Source: an uncultured beta proteobacterium (lineage in GTDB: Bacteria; Pseudomonadota; Gammaproteobacteria; Burkholderiales; Burkholderiaceae_C). From it: a DNA stretch of 59,039 nt. The stretch is from assembly GCA_903844215.1 (NCBI GenBank), contig CAIMSP010000011.1:1-59039 (forward strand). Reading direction: 5' to 3'. Shown piece by piece: positions 17,726-25,727 of the stretch; the stretch's first letter is position 1, and every line of letters starts with the position of its first letter. The notes beneath the pieces were generated by a model. The model ran no database searches, was not told where the DNA came from, and saw only the letters and a program-made list of their open reading frames with translations. Made by a program: the position numbers and the translations under genes.

Positions 17726-18733
17726 ATGACAGATACCCGTGAGTTGCAGCGCCAGCGCTTTCTGGCGGCGGCAGCGCTAGGCTCGGCACGCTGCGAGGCG
17801 CTGCCCGCAGACGCGTCGACACGCCGCTATTTCCGCATCATCGAGGGCGCGCACCAGGCGTTGCTGATGGACGTGCCCGCAGGCGATGGCGAATTCACTT
17901 CCTTTATCGCGATCTCAAAACATCTGTGCCGCCTGGGCCTGTCCGCGCCGCGCGTGCTTGAGTCCGACCTGGAAAGCGGACTGGCGCTGATTGAAGACTT
18001 CGGCACGCTCACCTACTCTGCGGCCTTGGCGCGCGGTGACGACGAGGCGGGCCTGTATCGGCTCGCAGTGCAGGCCCTGGTGGCGTTGCATCGTGCGCCC
18101 CAGGCGCTGGCGATTGCGCTGCCGGCGTTCGATAGCTCGGCCTTGCTGGAAGAGGTTGAGCTGTTCGCCCACTGGTATGCGCCGCGGGCGCGTCCCGGCT
18201 TGGACCGCGAGCGATTTGGCGCGCGCTTCAAGGCCCTGTGGAGCGAGGCGCTGAGCGAAATCGCGCTGCGGCGCGAGGCGCTGGTGCTGCGCGACTACCA
18301 CGTGGACAACCTGATGCTGATTGAATCGCGCCAGGGCTTTGGCGCTTGCGGCTTGCTCGACTTTCAGGATGCCGTCATCGGCGCCTTTGCCTATGACCTG
18401 GTGTCGCTGTGTCAGGACGCGCGGCGCGACCTCGCGCCCGGGCTGGAGGCGGGATTGGTCGAGCTCTACACGGACTCCATGCCCGAGCTGGACGCCGCGC
18501 GCTTCGAGCGCGACTACTGGCTGCTCGCAGCGCATCGGCACACCAAGGTGGCAGGCATTTTCGAGCGGCTCTCGCAACGCGACGGCAAGCACTCCTATCT
18601 GCGCCACCAAGGGCGCGTGTTGCGGCTTCTGGAGCGCGCGCTGGAGCGCGCCGGGCTGCACCCGCTGCTTGATCTTTTGCACCACGAATTACCGGGCTGG
18701 AGTCGCTATGAAGCGGCTGGCGCCACGGCCTGA
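17726..18733 (+). CDS. AmgK-like aminoglycoside-phosphotransferase-fold kinase
   Basis: A 335-residue kinase of the APH fold. STRRYFRI (31-38) resembles the glycine-poor nucleotide loop of AmgK. The catalytic loop is LRDYHVDNLM (188-197), and LDFQDA (211-216) supplies the metal-binding Asp; the following YDLVSLCQDARRD is typical of the AmgK branch. AmgK phosphorylates the anomeric position of N-acetylmuramate or N-acetylglucosamine in cell-wall recycling. Here it lies with a glycosyltransferase, cupins and dehydrogenases, and no MurU-type uridylyltransferase is seen in this window. It may instead phosphorylate a free sugar or amino alcohol of this pathway. A housekeeping AmgK role is the main alternative. 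Confidence 0.75.
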   Translation: MTDTRELQRQRFLAAAALGSARCEALPADASTRRYFRIIEGAHQALLMDVPAGDGEFTSFIAISKHLCRLGLSAPRVLESDLESGLALIEDFGTLTYSAALARGDDEAGLYRLAVQALVALHRAPQALAIALPAFDSSALLEEVELFAHWYAPRARPGLDRERFGARFKALWSEALSEIALRREALVLRDYHVDNLMLIESRQGFGACGLLDFQDAVIGAFAYDLVSLCQDARRDLAPGLEAGLVELYTDSMPELDAARFERDYWLLAAHRHTKVAGIFERLSQRDGKHSYLRHQGRVLRLLERALERAGLHPLLDLLHHELPGWSRYEAAGATA

Positions 18734-18755
18734 ATTGAAACCAAGGCACACCACC

Positions 18756-20261
18756 ATGTTTGACGCGCAACACCCTTGCTACTTTTTGAACCCCGTATTT
18801 CACGCTGGCGCCGGGCCCGTTCGGCGCGTGCTGGACCCGGCCAATCAGGAACCCGTAGGCTGCTATGCCGACTGCACCAGCGCCGAGATTCAGGGCGTGC
18901 TGGACGCGGTCAACCTGGCGCAGCGCAGTTGGAAGCGTGTCGATGCCAAGAGCCGTGCCAAGGTCTTGCACCAACTGGCCAATGCCATCGAGAGCGCTGA
19001 TCTGCGCCTGTGCGCGGAACTGATGACGCGAGAAATGGGCAAGCCCTATCCCGAGTCCATGGGCGAGTTGGCCAACTGCGCGCCGATCTTTCGCTACTTC
19101 GCCGAGATGGCGCGCGACGACGCCGGAAAAGTGGCCGGAACGACGCAGGTCGGCTCGTTTCAGTACGCCCGCTACGAGCCTTTGGGCGTGAGCGTGCACA
19201 TCATGCCGTTCAATTTCCCGGTGCTGCTGATGTGCTGGACCGTGGCCGCTTCGCTGGCCAGCGGCAACGCTTGCATCATCAAACCGGCGCCGGCGACGAC
19301 GCTGTGCACGCTGGAGTTCATGCGCTGCTTTGCCGCCTTGCCCGCAGGCTTGGTGGCCTGCCTGCCCGGCGGTGTCGCGGTGGCACAGGCCTTGTTGGAG
19401 TCCGAACAAACGCACGCTGTGGCCTTTACCGGATCGGTTGCGGCGGCCAAGGCCGTGGCCGTGGCCGCCGCGCAGCGCATGAAGCCCGCGGTGATTGAAG
19501 CCGGTGGCAGCGACCCGATGATCATTTCCGCGCATGCGCCGATCGACATCGCCGCTGCTGGCGCCGTGACCGCTGCCTTTCATTTGTCGGGCCAGGTCTG
19601 CACCTCAGCCGAGCGCTTTTACGTCGTTGATTCGGTGCACGACGCGTTTGTTCAGGCGCTGGTGACGCGCACGCAGGCGCTGCGCATCGGCCACGGCTTG
19701 AAGAAATCGGAGATTGGCCCGTTGGTGAGCGAAGCCGCGCGTGCCAAGGTCATCCGTCTGGTCGAGGACGCGCGCGCCAAGGGCGCCAGCGTGGTCACGG
19801 GTGGGCGCATCCCGCCGGGTCTGGAGGCCGGCTGGTTTTACGAGCCGACGGTGCTCACCGGCGTGACAGATGCCATGGACATCCTGCACGAAGAGTGCTT
19901 TGGCCCCGTCGCCAGCATCTGCCGCGTGGCCGACTTCGAGGAAGCCATCGCCCGCGCCAACGACAGCCCGTTCGGCCTGGGCGCTTCGATCTTCACCACC
20001 AGCTTGGACGAGGCCATGGAAGCGGCCGAACGACTGGAGGCAGGCATGGTGTGGGTGAACAACCCCATGATCGACAACGACGCCTTGCCCTTTGGCGGCT
20101 GGAAAGCCTCGGGCATGGGGCGCGAGCTTTCGCGCCAGGGAATGGATGCCTTTCGCCGCTCGAAGATGGTGATCATCGACCACAAGCCTGCGTTGCAGGA
20201 ATGGTGGTACCCCTACCCCGACGCCTGGTTTCATGAGACCGGCGGCCGCAAGCACAGCTGA
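18756..20261 (+). CDS. NAD(P)-dependent aldehyde dehydrogenase
   Basis: A 501-residue aldehyde dehydrogenase. Key features are MPFNFPVLLMCW (cofactor domain), a KPAPATTL segment, FTGSVAAAK, the general-base Glu in EAGGSDP near 248 and the nucleophilic Cys in GQVCTS near 282; the C-terminal FGGWKASGMGRELS is also typical. It resembles semialdehyde dehydrogenases of the GabD/succinate-semialdehyde type. The start at 18756 follows the kinase stop by 22 bp. With the ALDH10-like enzyme two genes downstream it would oxidise aldehydes made by this pathway. The exact substrate is not readable; a C4 or C5 semialdehyde is plausible in view of the polyamine genes around it. Confidence 0.82.
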   Translation: MFDAQHPCYFLNPVFHAGAGPVRRVLDPANQEPVGCYADCTSAEIQGVLDAVNLAQRSWKRVDAKSRAKVLHQLANAIESADLRLCAELMTREMGKPYPESMGELANCAPIFRYFAEMARDDAGKVAGTTQVGSFQYARYEPLGVSVHIMPFNFPVLLMCWTVAASLASGNACIIKPAPATTLCTLEFMRCFAALPAGLVACLPGGVAVAQALLESEQTHAVAFTGSVAAAKAVAVAAAQRMKPAVIEAGGSDPMIISAHAPIDIAAAGAVTAAFHLSGQVCTSAERFYVVDSVHDAFVQALVTRTQALRIGHGLKKSEIGPLVSEAARAKVIRLVEDARAKGASVVTGGRIPPGLEAGWFYEPTVLTGVTDAMDILHEECFGPVASICRVADFEEAIARANDSPFGLGASIFTTSLDEAMEAAERLEAGMVWVNNPMIDNDALPFGGWKASGMGRELSRQGMDAFRRSKMVIIDHKPALQEWWYPYPDAWFHETGGRKHS

Positions 20262-20290
20262 ATTTTTAATCTCTTCTTAGGAACAAAACC

Positions 20291-21481
20291 ATGAAAATTG
20301 CCATCCTTGGCGGCGCCGGCCTGATGGGCGCGGGCGTGGCCCGTGATCTGCTTTCCGATCGCGCCATCATCGACATTGCGTGCCTGCGTATCTGCGATAA
20401 CTCGCCGGCGCGCATGCACAAGCTGCAAAGCGAACTGGCCGACCCGCGGGTTGAGCTGTTCGAGCTCGACGTCACCCGCGCCGACGCGCTGGCCCGGGCG
20501 CTGGACGGCGTGGACCTGTGCATCAACTCGGTGCCCACCCTGGCCGGATTTCAAATGGCCATTTTCGAAGCGGCCCTGGCCGCGCGCGTTCCCTATGTGG
20601 ACCTGGGTGGACTGGGAACCTATACCGTCAAACAGTTGGCCGAGCACGAGCGCTTTCAACAGGCGGGGGTCACGGCCGTCATTGGTGTCGGCGCCGACCC
20701 CGGCATGTCGAACGTGATTTGCCGCGCCGTGGCCGATGAACTCGATCAGATCGAGCGCATCAATCTGTACTGGGCCGCGACGCTGATCGGCGAGGAGAAT
20801 CCGGTGCTGTGCCCGCCCTACAGCGTGTCCACCGTGTTGGCCGAATACGCCCATCCGAGCACGCAGTTTCTGGGTGGCAAGCACGTGCAGTGCGAGCCGC
20901 TCGCGGGTCACGAATTCCTGGACCTGCCCGAGCCATGGGGTCGTTGCGATTTCATGTACTCGCCGCATTCCGAGCAACTCACCGTGCCACTGGCCGAAGG
21001 CATCAAGGAGAAGGGCATCCAGGAATTCACCTGGAAGCTGCATCTGCCCAGCCGCGAGCACGAGGCCTGGGTCGGGCTGGTGAAGGCCGGCTTCAACGAT
21101 TTTGAGGATCCGCTCAGCGTCGGCGGCGTGACGATCAAGCCGGTCGATTTCCTGAGCGCACTGATCCAGCGCAACATGGAGCGCAACGCGCACCGCATTC
21201 CGGCCCAGGACAGCCATGAAATCCACCTCGCCATTGGCCACGGCTTGAAGGGCGGCAAGCCCGCCGTGGTGCGCTGCGAGGTGATCGTCAAGCCCGATCC
21301 GATGTACCAGGGCTATGTGGACGCCTGCACCTCGATGAACGCCTCGATTGCGGCGCAACTCATCCTGTCCCAACCGCGCCGCCCGGGCGTGTTCGCGCCC
21401 GAGTCCTACTTTGATATTCCCAGCTATTTCGTCGAGCTCGAAAAGCGCCACTTTGCCGTGCGCACCAGCGTCGAGGTCTGA
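20291..21481 (+). CDS. saccharopine-dehydrogenase-like oxidoreductase
   Basis: A 396-residue protein with an N-terminal Rossmann fold (MKIAILGGAGLMGAG, loop at 7-15) and the DGVDLCINSVP and YVDLGGLGTY motifs of the saccharopine dehydrogenase/carboxynorspermidine synthase family. The C-terminal half (from about 135, after VGADPGMSN) is the substrate domain. Family members form or cleave secondary amines between an amino acid or polyamine and an oxo-acid or semialdehyde using NAD(P)H. Flanked by two aldehyde dehydrogenase genes, it may release an aldehyde from a substituted amino acid or polyamine, or condense one. It is 29 bp after the previous gene and 4 bp before the next, so tightly co-transcribed. 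Confidence 0.78.
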   Translation: MKIAILGGAGLMGAGVARDLLSDRAIIDIACLRICDNSPARMHKLQSELADPRVELFELDVTRADALARALDGVDLCINSVPTLAGFQMAIFEAALAARVPYVDLGGLGTYTVKQLAEHERFQQAGVTAVIGVGADPGMSNVICRAVADELDQIERINLYWAATLIGEENPVLCPPYSVSTVLAEYAHPSTQFLGGKHVQCEPLAGHEFLDLPEPWGRCDFMYSPHSEQLTVPLAEGIKEKGIQEFTWKLHLPSREHEAWVGLVKAGFNDFEDPLSVGGVTIKPVDFLSALIQRNMERNAHRIPAQDSHEIHLAIGHGLKGGKPAVVRCEVIVKPDPMYQGYVDACTSMNASIAAQLILSQPRRPGVFAPESYFDIPSYFVELEKRHFAVRTSVEV

Positions 21482-21485
21482 ACCG

Positions 21486-22985
21486 ATGCTGCGCGGTCAA
21501 CTCTTCATCGACGGCGCGTGGTGCGCCGCGCACGCGGGTGCCCTGATGGACGTCATCGACCCAGCGAGCGAGCAGGTGTTCGCACAGGTGGCCTCGGCGC
21601 AGGCAAGAGATGTCGATGCAGCGGTGCGCGCCGCGCGCCGCGCCTTTGACACGGGACCCTGGCCACGCCTGAGTGGGTGCGAACGCGCGCGGGTGTTGCG
21701 CGCCATGGCGGTGGCCCTGCGCGAACAACTTGAAGCGCTGGCGCGACTGGAAGTGCGCGACAACGGCAAGCCCTTGCCCGAGGCGCGCTGGGACGTGGGC
21801 GACGCCGCCGGCTGCTTTGAATACTACGCCGGCCTGGCGGAGCAGGAAGACAAACGCGGCGCGGAGCATCTGGACTTGCCGGATGGGCGTTTTAGTTCGC
21901 GCGTGACGCGCCAACCGGTGGGTGTGGTGGGCGCCATCATTCCCTGGAACTACCCGCTGCTGATGGCCGCCTGGAAGCTCGCGCCCGCGCTCGCCGCCGG
22001 CTGCACGGTGGTGCTCAAACCCTCGGAGCTCACGCCCATGAGCGCGCTCGAGTTGGTGCGCATCGGCCACGCGGCCGGCTTGCCGCCAGGCGTGCTCAAC
22101 CTGGTCACGGGACTGGGCGCAACGGCGGGTCAAGCGCTGAGCGAGCACAAGAGCGTGGACAAGCTGGCCTTTACCGGCAGTCTGGCCACCGGCTCCAAGG
22201 TGATGCAGGCCGCGGCCCGCGACATCAAGCGCGTGAGCCTGGAACTGGGCGGCAAGTCGCCGCTGATCGTGTTTGCCGACACCGAGATCGAGCAGGCGCT
22301 GGAATGGATCATGTTCGGCATCTTCTGGAATCAGGGCCAGGTGTGTTCGGCCACGTCACGGGTGCTGATCGAGCGCCCGCTGTATGCAAAACTGCTGGAG
22401 CGACTGGCCCAGGAAGTGGCGCGCATCCCCATCGGCAGCGGCATGAAGGAGGGCGTCCTGCTCGGGCCCTTGGTATCGCAATCGCAACTCGACAAGGTCC
22501 GCGCCGCTATCACGCGCGCCGTGCAAGAGGGGGCAAGCCTGGTCAGCGGTGGCAGCGAGCGCCCGCCCGGCTGTGGCGACAAGGGCTACTTTGTCGCGCC
22601 GACCATCATTGCCGACATGCGCCTGGACAGCTGGATCTGGGCCGAAGAGGTGTTCGGCCCGGTGCTGTGCGTGGCCGCGTTTGACAGCGAAGAAGAAGCA
22701 CTGCGCTTGGCCAACGACAGCCGCTTCGGCTTGGCCGCAGCCGTGATGTCGCGCGACCTGGAACGCTGCGATCGCGTGGCCGCCGCCTTGCAGGCCGGCG
22801 TCGTGTGGATCAACTGCTCGCAGCCCACTTTTTGCGAAGCGCCCTGGGGCGGATTCAAGCAGTCGGGAATCGGGCGCGAGCTGGGACGCTGGGGTTTCGA
22901 GAACTACCTTGAGATCAAGCAGATCACGCGTTACGACAGCCGCGCTCCCTGGGCCTGGTACATCCAAGCCGGCCAAAGAGACTGA
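21486..22985 (+). CDS. ALDH10-like aminoaldehyde/betaine-aldehyde dehydrogenase
   Basis: A 499-residue aldehyde dehydrogenase with PWNYPLLMAAWK, FTGSLATG, LELGGKSP (general-base Glu near 252), GQVCSATS (nucleophile Cys near 286) and a C-terminal GGFKQSGIGRELGRWGFENY...WAWY tail. That tail and the CSATSR context recall the plant-type ALDH10 group, which oxidises 4-aminobutyraldehyde, 3-aminopropionaldehyde and betaine aldehyde. This makes the composite cluster likely to generate an omega-aminoaldehyde. The gene starts 5 bp after its neighbour's stop and is the last of the operon. A general betaine-aldehyde dehydrogenase role is the alternative. Confidence 0.8.
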   Translation: MLRGQLFIDGAWCAAHAGALMDVIDPASEQVFAQVASAQARDVDAAVRAARRAFDTGPWPRLSGCERARVLRAMAVALREQLEALARLEVRDNGKPLPEARWDVGDAAGCFEYYAGLAEQEDKRGAEHLDLPDGRFSSRVTRQPVGVVGAIIPWNYPLLMAAWKLAPALAAGCTVVLKPSELTPMSALELVRIGHAAGLPPGVLNLVTGLGATAGQALSEHKSVDKLAFTGSLATGSKVMQAAARDIKRVSLELGGKSPLIVFADTEIEQALEWIMFGIFWNQGQVCSATSRVLIERPLYAKLLERLAQEVARIPIGSGMKEGVLLGPLVSQSQLDKVRAAITRAVQEGASLVSGGSERPPGCGDKGYFVAPTIIADMRLDSWIWAEEVFGPVLCVAAFDSEEEALRLANDSRFGLAAAVMSRDLERCDRVAAALQAGVVWINCSQPTFCEAPWGGFKQSGIGRELGRWGFENYLEIKQITRYDSRAPWAWYIQAGQRD

Positions 22986-23159
22986 ATTTCCGTTCGGCGG
23001 CTTCAGCTATCTTTGCGGCTCGGTGCGGCGTCGGACACCATTTTTGGGCCTGCCCTATGAACCCGTCATGGACATCCATTGGCCGCATCTAAAATGCGCC
23101 GGGCGGCAGGCTTGAAGTCACGCTCGAGCAACTGCGCCACCCGCTGGCGGCCCTGGAGG

Positions 23160-23223
23160 AAGTGGAAACCTCCTCCCGCCCAAGGCCGACAGCCCAAGCC
23201 GCCCATGGGTCGCGCCATGGGCG
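23160..23223. terminator. hairpins in the convergent gap
   Basis: The 242 bp between the ALDH10-like gene and the leftward MocR gene hold no gene. Near its right end GCCCATGG and CCATGGGC form an 8-bp stem around 23203-23223, and GGAGG/CCTCC pair just before it (about 23155-23175). There is no U-tract. It may separate the two convergent units. Confidence 0.35.
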
Positions 23224-23227
23224 CTGA

Positions 23228-24700
23228 CTAGAGTCCCAGGCGCGCGGCCTCGTTCTTGATGGTCGCCGCCAGGCGCGGCCCCAGGCGCTCGATCTGCGCC
23301 AGCGACGCGTAGCCGTAGCCGATCACCAGTCCCTTGACGTCGGCGCGCGCAATGCAGTAGGCCGAGAGCGGGCGCACCACCATGCCGAGCTGGGCGATGC
23401 GCTGCGCCAGCGCCACGTCGTCCACGTTGGCGGCCAGGCGCAGGCAAAGGTGCAGCCCCTGCTCGGCGCCGGTGATCTGGGCCCGGCTGCCCAGGCAGGG
23501 TTTGAGTGCTTCGAGCAGGCAGCGCCGGCGCTGCGCATAACTCTGCCGCGCCCGGCGCAAGGCGCTGGAGAAATGCCCCATTTCGATGAACTCCGCCAGC
23601 GCCGCCTGCAGCGGCAACTGGCCCGGTCGGTTCAGGTCGTAATGCGCGTCCTTGAAGGCCTCGACCATCTGCGTTGGAACCACCAGGTAGCCCAGCTTGA
23701 GCCCCGGGTAAAGCACCTTGGAGAACGAACCCATGTAGAGCACGCGCGCGTCCTGATCCAGGCCTTGCAGGGACGAGAGCGGCGGGCCGCTGAAGCGAAA
23801 TTCGCTGTCGTAGTCGTCCTCCAGTATCCAGGCCTGGTGCTTGCGCGCCATGGCCAGTAACTGGTGCCTGCGCGCCAGTGACATCACCGCGCCGGTGGGG
23901 TATTGATGCGACGGCGTGACGTAGATCAGCCGCGGCGGCGTCTCCTCGTCGGCGCCCTGTGGGGCGATGCCTTCCTCGTCCACGCGGATGCCGCGCATCG
24001 TCAGACCGGTGGCCATGAAGGCCTTGACCGCGCCCCAGTAAGCGGGATCTTCCAGCCAGACGCTGGAGCCGTGGTCGGCCAGCATCTGAGAGCACAGCTC
24101 CAGCGACTGCTGCGTGCCGCTGGTGATGATGACCTGTTCGGTGTCGAGTTGCACGCTGCGAAAGACGCGCAGGTAGTCGGCCACGGCGCGCCGCAGCGGC
24201 GCGTAGCCGCCGGAACTGCTGTAGTCCAGCATGTCGGGATAGCTCATGCGCCAATGCTTGTTCTGCAGCCGTTGCCACAGCGCCGTGGGAAAGGCGCTGA
24301 AGTCGGCGATGCCGCCGGTGAAGGGCTGGATCTCCAGCTGGTGGGCGCAGTATTGCGTTGCCAGCGCGGCGCCGCGCTGCGACAGCCGCGCCACCTGTCC
24401 GGCAAAGCCCGCCCCGGTCTGCGCCGGCGCCTTGGGAACGTTGTCGTTGACGTAGGTGCCGCTGCCGATGTGGCTGCTCAGATAGCCCTCGACCGCGAGC
24501 TGGTTCAGCGCCGCAACCACCGTGTTGCGCGACAGGCCCAGGTCGGCCGCGAGTTCGCGGCTCGAGGGCAGGCGCTCGCCCGCCACCAACTTGGCGCCGA
24601 GCATGGCGCGGCGCAGCGCCTCGTACAGCTGCCGATGCAAGGGCAAGGCGTCGCTCGCGCTCAGGCGCGACATTTCGGAGAGCAAAAATTCGGACAGCAT
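23228..24700 (-). CDS. MocR-family regulator (GntR winged helix fused to aminotransferase fold)
   Basis: A 490-residue MocR/PdxR/GabR-type regulator. The N-terminal winged helix covers about 15-80 (LPSSRELAADLGLSRNTVVA). A linker precedes a class-I aminotransferase-like domain at about 110-480, with ITSGTQQSLEL, EDDYDSEFRF and MGSFSKVLYPGLKLGY, whose Lys (near 326) would hold PLP. Such proteins sense an amine or amino acid that reacts with PLP and switch adjacent catabolic genes. It is divergent from puuD-puuA, so it most likely controls the gamma-glutamylpolyamine genes in response to a polyamine or GABA, as GabR does. Confidence 0.88.
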   Translation of the reverse strand: MLSEFLLSEMSRLSASDALPLHRQLYEALRRAMLGAKLVAGERLPSSRELAADLGLSRNTVVAALNQLAVEGYLSSHIGSGTYVNDNVPKAPAQTGAGFAGQVARLSQRGAALATQYCAHQLEIQPFTGGIADFSAFPTALWQRLQNKHWRMSYPDMLDYSSSGGYAPLRRAVADYLRVFRSVQLDTEQVIITSGTQQSLELCSQMLADHGSSVWLEDPAYWGAVKAFMATGLTMRGIRVDEEGIAPQGADEETPPRLIYVTPSHQYPTGAVMSLARRHQLLAMARKHQAWILEDDYDSEFRFSGPPLSSLQGLDQDARVLYMGSFSKVLYPGLKLGYLVVPTQMVEAFKDAHYDLNRPGQLPLQAALAEFIEMGHFSSALRRARQSYAQRRRCLLEALKPCLGSRAQITGAEQGLHLCLRLAANVDDVALAQRIAQLGMVVRPLSAYCIARADVKGLVIGYGYASLAQIERLGPRLAATIKNEAARLGL

Positions 24701-24728
24701 GAAATGGTTCGACTTGGTGGGACAGAAC

Positions 24729-24762
24729 GTAGGTCGGGTTGGCGCAGCCTAACCCGACCTAC
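24729..24762. repeat. GTAGGTCGGGTT hairpin repeat
   Basis: Perfect 12-bp arms GTAGGTCGGGTT (24729-24740) and AACCCGACCTAC (24751-24762), with the centre GGC-GCA-GCC extending the stem. Related sequences occur at about 27156-27186 and 34359-34392. It lies in the MocR leader. Hairpins of this type are widespread between genes in proteobacteria. Confidence 0.75.
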
Positions 24763-24911
24763 GACGACGGCGCTCTGTGCCAAACGGATGAAGACGGTTG
24801 GTGTAAACCCTTGGATATTTCCGGACTAATTGAAGTGGCACTATATGCTTTATTCAAATGGCCCCGGAAGTCAGCCAATCACCCAGCCAGAATGAGCGCA
24901 GGAGATAAATT
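24763..24911. promoter_or_regulatory. MocR/puuD divergent promoter region
   Basis: This part of the gap is AT-richer than the genes. It contains a 9-bp palindrome AGTG-G-CACT (24834-24842) flanked by TTGAA and TTCAA (24830-24834, 24853-24857), a candidate MocR operator overlapping the puuD promoter. No site is proven; MocR targets are normally paired direct repeats, so the true site may differ. Confidence 0.35.
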
Positions 24912-25727
24912 TTGCCCAACACAAGCACCCCTTGCATGATCTGGCTGCCCGCTGACCACCGTCAGCTCGGCGACGGCGACGAGAAGTTGCCCGCGCTGGT
25001 GCTGGGCGAAAAATACGCCCGCGCCGTGAAGCGGGGTGCGCTGGCGCAACCCGTGCTGTTTCCGCTGGCCGATGCGCAGCAGATCCCGGCGCTGCTGGCG
25101 CTGGTGCACGGCGTCCTGCTCACCGGCTCGCCGTCGAATATTCACCCATCGCACTTTGACGAAGACGTGGCTGACGCCAGTCTGCCGCTGGACGCGCAGC
25201 GCGATCAGCTCACGCTCGCGCTGGTCAAGGCCTGCGTGCAGGGTGGGATTCCACTGCTGGGCGTGTGCCGTGGTTTTCAGGAAATCAACGTCGCCATGGG
25301 CGGCAGCCTGCACCAACAAGTGCACGCCCAGCCCGGCTTCATGGACCACCGCGAACCGGCAGGCGTGCCGTTTGCCGAGCAATTCGCGCCCCGGCACGCG
25401 GTGCGCTTTGCGCCGGACTCGCAGTTTGCCCAATGGGCCGGTGGCCCCAGCGCGATGGTCAACTCGCTGCATGGCCAGGGCATCAAGCAATTGGCATCCG
25501 CCTTGCGTGCGGTGGGTCACGCCAGCGATGGCTTGATCGAGGCGTTCGAGGTCGAGGGTGCGCACGCATTTGCCTGCGCCGTGCAGTGGCATCCGGAGTG
25601 GCACTTCTGGGAGAACCCTTTGGGCAGCGCCATTTTCACGGCCTTTGGCGACGCCTGTCGCCAGCGCCAGCAGAGCATCATGAACGACCATTCGTTCAGG
25701 TCCAAGGTCACAAAGGAAACCCTATGA
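24912..25727 (+). CDS. puuD: gamma-glutamyl-GABA hydrolase (class-I glutamine amidotransferase fold)
   Basis: A 271-residue peptidase-C26-type hydrolase. The nucleophile elbow is LLGVCRGFQE (Cys119) and the His-Glu pair is in VQWHPEWH (His227, Glu229), completing the triad. In the Puu pathway PuuD splits gamma-glutamyl-GABA to glutamate and GABA. The start is a TTG at 24912 with AGGAGA seven bases upstream; the first ATG (24936) would remove the first beta strand. The stop overlaps the next start (ATGA), so puuD and the second puuA are coupled. Together with the MocR regulator this is a standard gamma-glutamylpolyamine locus. Confidence 0.87.
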   Translation: MPNTSTPCMIWLPADHRQLGDGDEKLPALVLGEKYARAVKRGALAQPVLFPLADAQQIPALLALVHGVLLTGSPSNIHPSHFDEDVADASLPLDAQRDQLTLALVKACVQGGIPLLGVCRGFQEINVAMGGSLHQQVHAQPGFMDHREPAGVPFAEQFAPRHAVRFAPDSQFAQWAGGPSAMVNSLHGQGIKQLASALRAVGHASDGLIEAFEVEGAHAFACAVQWHPEWHFWENPLGSAIFTAFGDACRQRQQSIMNDHSFRSKVTKETL

